Part shown: piece by piece, positions 39,560-44,223 of the stretch
Position numbering within the stretch: position 1 is the first letter of the stretch
Layout: the number at the start of each line of letters is the position of its first letter
DNA from: JAVBMC01 sp031552845
GTDB taxonomy: Bacteria > Verrucomicrobiota > Kiritimatiellia > RFP12 > DVOR01
Assembly (NCBI GenBank): GCA_031552845.1
Contig: JAVBMC010000031.1
Location: 1 to 44,223, forward strand
Reading direction: 5' to 3'
Length of the DNA: 44,223 bases
Made by a program: the position numbers and the translations under genes
Notes under the pieces: generated by a model
Database searches by the model: none
What the model saw: the letters and a program-made list of their open reading frames with translations, nothing else
Told to the model about the DNA's origin: nothing

Positions 39560-42500
39560 TTATTCGGCAGCTGCGATTAGCCGGAAGCGTTCGGAGCGCT
39601 TGGTCTTAATCGGCTTCTCGGCGGGGATGACGTCCGGCACAAGGTAGAAGCCTAGGCCGGCGGTTTCTTCCGCTTCGACCAGTCCGGGGGTTAGGATGCC
39701 GTAGAGTTTGTAGGCTGTCTTGACATCGGTCTCGTTGAAGCTGCCGCTGAAGAGCCCTGTCTTGGGTGTGAGGGTCAGCTTGACGTTGTAGGCGTTGTTG
39801 GTGCGCGGCAGTGCATCGACGCCGGTGCCTTTGGTGTTGAAGGCGAGGGAGACGTCGTTGGTGATGACCTCTGCATCGACGCCCACGCGGTAGGGACTTT
39901 CGACATTGTAGATGGCGTAGAGGTCGGTCAGTTGGCTATACCATTTGCCAACGGGCAGGGGGGCGCGTTCAAATGGCCCGTCGGAACTGGAAGTGGTGAC
40001 GGTGTTGACCCAGCTGGCGGGCGCGGCGCTTTCGATGTAAGGTGGCGTGCCTTGCACAAAGCGTACGTTGAGGTAGAACTCGCCGCCTTTGTAGGCGCTG
40101 GGGTTCAACGCAATCACGGTCGATGCTTCGGTGCCGGTCACAAGCAGCACGCCGCTGCCGGAGGCGGATGTGCCATCGGCGAGTTTTCCGGAGACCCTCA
40201 CGGAGCCTTTGGCGTCGACGGTGAGCGTGACATAGCCATTGCCATACGAGTCATCCGCTGAGCGTAAGGCCACAGTGTAGTAACCTCTTGCCCATACGAG
40301 TTCGTTGGAGCGTACGGTGTTGACTGGCCTATCTTTCCAGCCGTTGCGCACGGCCCAGCCTTGGGTATCGGCATCTTCCTCAACGGGCGATTCGACTGCA
40401 AAGACGCCGAAGCCGACACTGTTGGTGCTGATAGTCAGGCTGACGCTGTTGGTGAGTTTGGGGCTTGTGCAGATGAAAGCGGCGTTGGTGATGAACATCG
40501 TTTCGTCTGCGTAGTCAATCGTATCAAAGGCATCGGCCTTGATGGAGTGTTTCTTGCCACCGAGGTTGATGCTGCCGGAGAGCTTGCCGGTCTTTGCTAC
40601 AGTGAGCGTGAGTGCGCTATGTTTGGCAATGCCGTTGGTAATGACTGTGCAGGCGCCGTTGAAGGTGCCGATGTATTCCGGCAACAGGGGGCCAACCGTA
40701 AACTCAACAGGCAGCAACGCTCCAAGGGTCTTGCCTTCAATCGCCTGCAGTGTCGCAGGAAAGGCGCCGACCTTGGTCGGGATGCCCGCGAGGTAAACGC
40801 CATCTGGGCGTACCGCCAGCTTCAAGCCCGTGGGCAGCTTGCCGCTCTTGAGCTTGGCGGATGTGGCGTTTGGTGCGAGGGGCAGGGGCCCCAGCTCGGC
40901 ACGCAGGCCTACACGCAGGCCGGTCCAGTTGAGTTGTCCGGCCGCGTCATCCCAAGCGCCATCGCTGCTGTTGGGGTCGGTAGCGTTCGCCAGTTCATCG
41001 GCATCAAATGCGGGTGCATACGCACACTCGACATCGACAATCAGGGGATCGTCTTCCGGACCGATAGGGAGCGTGATCTTCAGTGTTTTCGGCGGAATCC
41101 ATTTGCTGTCGGGCGAGCGGAAGTAGAGCGTATAGGCTTTGGCGGTGAGGCGTTGTGAATCTTCGGCATCCATCCACGTCCGATTATCCACACTCCACTG
41201 TACGCCGCTGACAGTCTGCTCAGGCGTGTCGGAGAGGAAGTTTACTTTCAACGAGCCGGGGCTCTTGATGTAGACTGCAGTGATGGTGACGGCCTTGTCC
41301 GGCATAACGACATTGTTGGTCGGCTCAAAGATATCAAATTCTTCGCCGAGGTCGGCGTTGCTTGGCGAGAGCGTCCACTTCTGGAACTCCTGCGCTACGG
41401 GTGCAGGGTTGGCCTTCACGGTACAAGTGGCGCGTGTGAGGAGTGATGTCGAGGCGGTGCCTTCAAGCGTGGTGCCTTTGTTGATTGTCAGCTTCCACAA
41501 GCGGAGCCATTGCGCATAGAGGTTGACGGTGGCGTTGGTGCCGGGGACGATTGTTTCTTCGGTGACTTCATCAAGGGTTCCGTTTTTGTCGGGGGTCCAC
41601 TTGTCGAACAGATAACTCGTCCGCTTGGGTGTGGGCAGCGTGCCGAAGGGATCACCGACGGTCATGATCTTGCTGGTTGGCGAGACCGTGCCGCCATTTC
41701 CGTTGTAGTTGACCGTCACCACGGCACCTTCATAAGCGCCCATGTCGACGACTTCGTTACGGATGCGCATCAGTCCCGCAAGGTCGAGCGCGCTGTTAAC
41801 GAATTCATTGGTGCCGGTGTCGATGCAGGGGGAGGACGCTTTCAAACGATAGTCGGCGCCGGTTGCGTTGGCAAACTGCGGGTTGGTCTTGGTGTTGCCG
41901 GTGCCGCTGATGGTGTCCGGCGAGCAGTTGTTGAAACCGATCGTACTGTAAGCGTTGGTGTGAAGGGTGACGGTGGCAACGGGGGTGTTCGTATCGGTCG
42001 AGGCCGCGGGCGTCGGCACGGTGTTGTCCCATACGATGCAATTGTAGAGCGTGGATGAGGCAACCCCGGCACCGTTGCTGGCGGTATTGCTGACGAATGT
42101 GCAGTTCCTTGCAATGGAGTCTCCGGAGGTACCGCCGCCGATGGCGGTGACGGCTTTGTTGCCGGTGACGAGGCAGTCATCTAAGAGACAATGATAGGTG
42201 CCTGCGCCATCAAGCGTCGAGGTGTTGCCGGTGACGAGACAGTGCGACAGCGTGCTGTCCTTTGCGCCGCCGCCGCTACCCGCGGTGGAGTTGTTGGAGA
42301 GCGTGCAATTGATTAAACTACAGTTGTAAGCGCCGCCGCCTCGGACTGTCGCAGAGTTCGCCGTGAGAATGCAGCTGATCAGCATGCCATAGGCCGCGCC
42401 GCCGCCGTCATCTGCTTTACCGCGGGTGAGGGTGAAGCCCATCAAGGTGGTGTCGGTTTCATCATACCATTCGCCTAACGTCGCACAGCGGGTATTGCCG

Positions 42501-43726
42501 CTGCCGTTAATGGTTGTAACGTCCGCACCATTAACGCTGGTGATGAGGATATTCTTGTTGGAAGTCGTGATAGGGGTGTAGGTGCCATTGGTGACGGTAA
42601 CCGTATCAGACGCCTCGGCTAAATCGATAGCAGCTTGAATCGTCTTCTTGGCCGTTGCCCAAGTGAACCCATCGCCGGTATCATCTGTCTTGACGGCGCT
42701 GACATAAAGAGACTTTGTCCCTATGGGATATTCATACGCGCCCATATCGTTGCGGCCATCACGGATGCGGGATTTGCCTTCGAAATCGGTGCTGACTAAC
42801 GTGACATCATTGGTCCCCGCATTTTTGCACGGCGAGGTTTCCACCAAGCGGTAATTACCCTCAGCCGTATTCGCAAACAACGGGTTCGATGTGATGTTCC
42901 CCTCGGCATCCGGCGCGTCTGATGCGCAAGAGTAAGTCACGCTGCCGGTGCCGACAAACACATCGTCTCCGTTATCAGTCGCGACATTGTCCCAGAGAAT
43001 ACTATTGATGACTGTGCCGCTATTGGCGCCCCCGCCGATCGCGGCGATATTGGCGGCATAAGTACAGCTGTTCTGATTGCCGCCGTAAGTGCCTCCGCCG
43101 TTCGCCGTAGCGGTATTATACAACACGATGCAACAGTTCAATGTCGAAGCCGCCGCACCGCCTCCATTCTGAGCTTCGTTATCCCGCAACAAACAATTAC
43201 GCAAAGTGCTGCTCAATACCCCGCCGCCATCACCCGTAGCGGTATTGCCGATGATGACGCAATTGTTCAAAACCGCATCAGCCGCGCCGCCCCCGTGTGG
43301 AGCGCGGTTATCGACCAACACGCAACCCTCAAGCGTGCCCGCGTAGACGCCGCCACCCGTCGCCTCCGAAAAACCATTCGTCAATGTAAACCCGGAAAGC
43401 ACCGTCCGGGTTGAACCATTCGTGATGCCCAACGTCGCACAGCGAGCCGCCCCCGCACCATCAATAAATGTAAACTCCGGCCCATTCATGCTGCTAATCG
43501 TTAACTGACGGTTCGTCGAAACAATCGTCTCGTACGTGCCATTCGTCACCAGAATCGTATCATTTACCCCCGAAGCATTGATTGCGGCCTGAATCGTCTT
43601 CTTCGCTGTGCCCCACGACTTACCCGTGCCCGAATCATTCGCCTTCCCGCCATTCACATACCACGTAGCTGCGGTACAATTACAAACAACCCACGCACAC
43701 GAAAACAACAGTATCTTCTTCATCAT
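39560..43726 (-). CDS. Large secreted beta-helix / InlB-repeat surface protein
   Basis: A 1388-residue exported protein (ATG 43726, GGGAGG 8 nt upstream; signal KKILLFSCAWVVCNCTAA). Domain order: a beta-helix block (about 20-335, WYVNGGKANDSGTG to MGAYEYP), a second block (about 340-690, LYVSAVKTDDTGDG to MGAYEGA), then an InlB/Listeria-Bacteroides-type repeat (YNGNGGTVSP to ATVNLYAQW, about 695-760). A divergent repeat follows (LTINKGTTLEG to AVTITAVY), then a long beta-rich C-terminus with two related segments (YIGTFNGACT and GYYTVALRSADD). The end (TKRSERFRLIAAAE) shows no recognised anchor. The two helix blocks are duplicates and share KKTIQAAI and VTNGTY with the protein at 24323. Likely a cell-surface or secreted adhesin or glycan-binding protein. 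The terminator at 39487 and promoter at 43777 make it monocistronic. Confidence 0.9.
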   Translation of the reverse strand: MMKKILLFSCAWVVCNCTAATWYVNGGKANDSGTGKSWGTAKKTIQAAINASGVNDTILVTNGTYETIVSTNRQLTISSMNGPEFTFIDGAGAARCATLGITNGSTRTVLSGFTLTNGFSEATGGGVYAGTLEGCVLVDNRAPHGGGAADAVLNNCVIIGNTATGDGGGVLSSTLRNCLLRDNEAQNGGGAAASTLNCCIVLYNTATANGGGTYGGNQNSCTYAANIAAIGGGANSGTVINSILWDNVATDNGDDVFVGTGSVTYSCASDAPDAEGNITSNPLFANTAEGNYRLVETSPCKNAGTNDVTLVSTDFEGKSRIRDGRNDMGAYEYPIGTKSLYVSAVKTDDTGDGFTWATAKKTIQAAIDLAEASDTVTVTNGTYTPITTSNKNILITSVNGADVTTINGSGNTRCATLGEWYDETDTTLMGFTLTRGKADDGGGAAYGMLISCILTANSATVRGGGAYNCSLINCTLSNNSTAGSGGGAKDSTLSHCLVTGNTSTLDGAGTYHCLLDDCLVTGNKAVTAIGGGTSGDSIARNCTFVSNTASNGAGVASSTLYNCIVWDNTVPTPAASTDTNTPVATVTLHTNAYSTIGFNNCSPDTISGTGNTKTNPQFANATGADYRLKASSPCIDTGTNEFVNSALDLAGLMRIRNEVVDMGAYEGAVVTVNYNGNGGTVSPTSKIMTVGDPFGTLPTPKRTSYLFDKWTPDKNGTLDEVTEETIVPGTNATVNLYAQWLRLWKLTINKGTTLEGTASTSLLTRATCTVKANPAPVAQEFQKWTLSPSNADLGEEFDIFEPTNNVVMPDKAVTITAVYIKSPGSLKVNFLSDTPEQTVSGVQWSVDNRTWMDAEDSQRLTAKAYTLYFRSPDSKWIPPKTLKITLPIGPEDDPLIVDVECAYAPAFDADELANATDPNSSDGAWDDAAGQLNWTGLRVGLRAELGPLPLAPNATSAKLKSGKLPTGLKLAVRPDGVYLAGIPTKVGAFPATLQAIEGKTLGALLPVEFTVGPLLPEYIGTFNGACTVITNGIAKHSALTLTVAKTGKLSGSINLGGKKHSIKADAFDTIDYADETMFITNAAFICTSPKLTNSVSLTISTNSVGFGVFAVESPVEEDADTQGWAVRNGWKDRPVNTVRSNELVWARGYYTVALRSADDSYGNGYVTLTVDAKGSVRVSGKLADGTSASGSGVLLVTGTEASTVIALNPSAYKGGEFYLNVRFVQGTPPYIESAAPASWVNTVTTSSSDGPFERAPLPVGKWYSQLTDLYAIYNVESPYRVGVDAEVITNDVSLAFNTKGTGVDALPRTNNAYNVKLTLTPKTGLFSGSFNETDVKTAYKLYGILTPGLVEAEETAGLGFYLVPDVIPAEKPIKTKRSERFRLIAAAE

Positions 43727-43776
43727 AATCAAAACCTCCCTACATCACATATGGGACAAAAAATCTCACTAAAAGC

Positions 43777-43805
43777 ATTGTACATTATTTAACACTCAGA
43801 TTCAA
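43777..43805 (-). promoter_or_regulatory. Promoter of the large beta-helix gene, abutting the IS
   Basis: Read on the - strand: TTGAAT (43805-43800), a 17-bp spacer, TACAAT (43782-43777). The -35 begins at the first base outside the IS end (43806). Confidence 0.75.
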
Positions 43806-43919
43806 GTGTAAAGTGTAAAATATCTTTTCCCTGCAGATGGGGGTGCCCGGGCACGCTCTCTTTCAGGGGAGCCCCCCATGGGGGGCGCGAAAATCTAACC
43901 GCCGGTTGAGACGTTTAGT

Positions 43920-43992
43920 GTTCCATCGGCGGGCCGGTTTTCGTATCATTTCATCATCACATCAAACAACCGAAAGGAACCGCCGATGGAAC
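43920..43992 (+). promoter_or_regulatory. Inverted repeat around transposase start codon, right IS
   Basis: GTTCCATCGGCGG (43920-43932) and CCGCCGATGGAAC (43980-43992) are perfect 13-bp complements. The AUG (43986-43988) is in the 3' arm, and the AAAGGA ribosome-binding site is in or beside the loop. Confidence 0.6.
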
Positions 43993-44223
43993 GCCGCCAG
44001 CATACAAAACCCCGCCGTAAGAATCAACCCTTAACTCAGCTTGACCGCCAGCGTCTTGAACAATGGCACGCAGAAGCCCGCAAGCAAGCTCTCGGACGCC
44101 GGGTACAAGTTGCTGCGTTCTGCAAAGAAATGGCCGTGCGTTTGTGCTGCTGCACACGCACAATCCGCAATGAACTCAAACGGGGATACTACGCTCATCA
44201 GCTTTCGGACTTAACAACAGTTC
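43986..44223 (+). CDS. IS transposase, N-terminal fragment (cut by window edge)
   Basis: ATG 43986 follows GAAAGGAACC. The 79 visible residues differ from the left copy at a handful of positions (for example LEQW for FEQW, ALGRR for APGRR, AHQ for ACQ). The basic N-terminus and the TRTIRNELKRG helix-turn-helix support an IS30-type transposase. The catalytic domain is beyond the window, so activity cannot be judged. Confidence 0.65.
   Translation, partial: MERRQHTKPRRKNQPLTQLDRQRLEQWHAEARKQALGRRVQVAAFCKEMAVRLCCCTRTIRNELKRGYYAHQLSDLTTV

Larger units (their letters stand above)
43806..44223 (+). mobile_element. 5' end of an insertion sequence (IS30-like), right copy
   Basis: Starts GTGTAAAGTGTAAAA at 43806 and matches the reverse complement of 1-422, apart from a diverged stretch around 43940-43965 and scattered changes. 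It includes the 16-bp palindrome GCCCCCCATGGGGGGC. The element continues beyond the window. Confidence 0.75.

Noticed and set aside
1..44223. Composite transposon bounded by two IS copies
   Set aside because: The interior carries essential genes (rpoD, rpsU, pyrH, frr), and the elements continue outside the window. An assembly break at repeats is simpler.

Overview
The window looks like a chromosomal segment of a PVC-superphylum bacterium. The best guess is Kiritimatiellota or a near relative in the Verrucomicrobiota/Lentisphaerota group. The evidence is an SLA1-homology (SHD1) plus nucleoredoxin-like secreted protein, parallel beta-helix proteins with InlB-type repeats, a DUF2851 protein, short intergenic repeats of the ACGCGGAGGCGCGGAG type, and a secreted serpin. 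This placement is inference from gene content; there is no rRNA in the window. I saw no tRNA, rRNA or CRISPR array.

Both ends (1-422 and 43806-44223) are the 5' parts of two diverged copies of one insertion sequence, probably IS30-like. They lie in inverted orientation, with their transposases pointing out of the window. The segment was therefore probably cut at repeats during assembly. It carries housekeeping genes (pyrH, frr, rpoD, rpsU), so it is unlikely to be a composite transposon.

Left part, + strand. A secreted tandem SHD1-thioredoxin-fold protein without CxxC cysteines (598-2199) ends at a strong terminator. A clear promoter then starts a run of six paralogous small membrane proteins and a seventh large protein that ends in the same membrane module (2382-6926). 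This array has no function I can name and is the best candidate for an undescribed system. One member carries a frameshift in a run of seven T. The 800-bp gap after it holds nine exact-period 22-bp repeats and a promoter facing left. Next come pyrH, frr and a Pro/Thr/Lys-rich one-TM protein, then an ABC-2 exporter operon (permease, ATPase, permease) that runs into a secreted carboxypeptidase with two complete M14 domains.

Middle part, mostly - strand. A SWIM zinc-finger protein lies downstream of a biotin-dependent carboxyltransferase (oadA/pycB-like). Then comes an eight-gene secretory operon read from 25.6 kb to 18.5 kb: beta-helix protein, translationally coupled serpin, two lipoproteins, membrane and secreted proteins, three of them paralogues. 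A lone + strand gene at 26025 carries a PD-(D/E)XK-like signature.

Right part, - strand. rpsU with its own terminator is followed by rpoD, a membrane-anchored RRM protein, glycogen phosphorylase, queD, queE and DUF2851, with tight or overlapping junctions. Beyond rpsU lie a small lipoprotein, a duplicated secreted protein with a second signal peptide in its middle, a sixteen-unit 22-bp array, a small transcription unit with a structured leader, two short membrane proteins, and a 1388-residue beta-helix/InlB-repeat surface protein driven by a promoter abutting the right IS.

A recurrent theme is recent tandem duplication, both between genes and within genes. Most promoters found fit a sigma-70 pattern with 16-18 bp spacing and often a TG extension.
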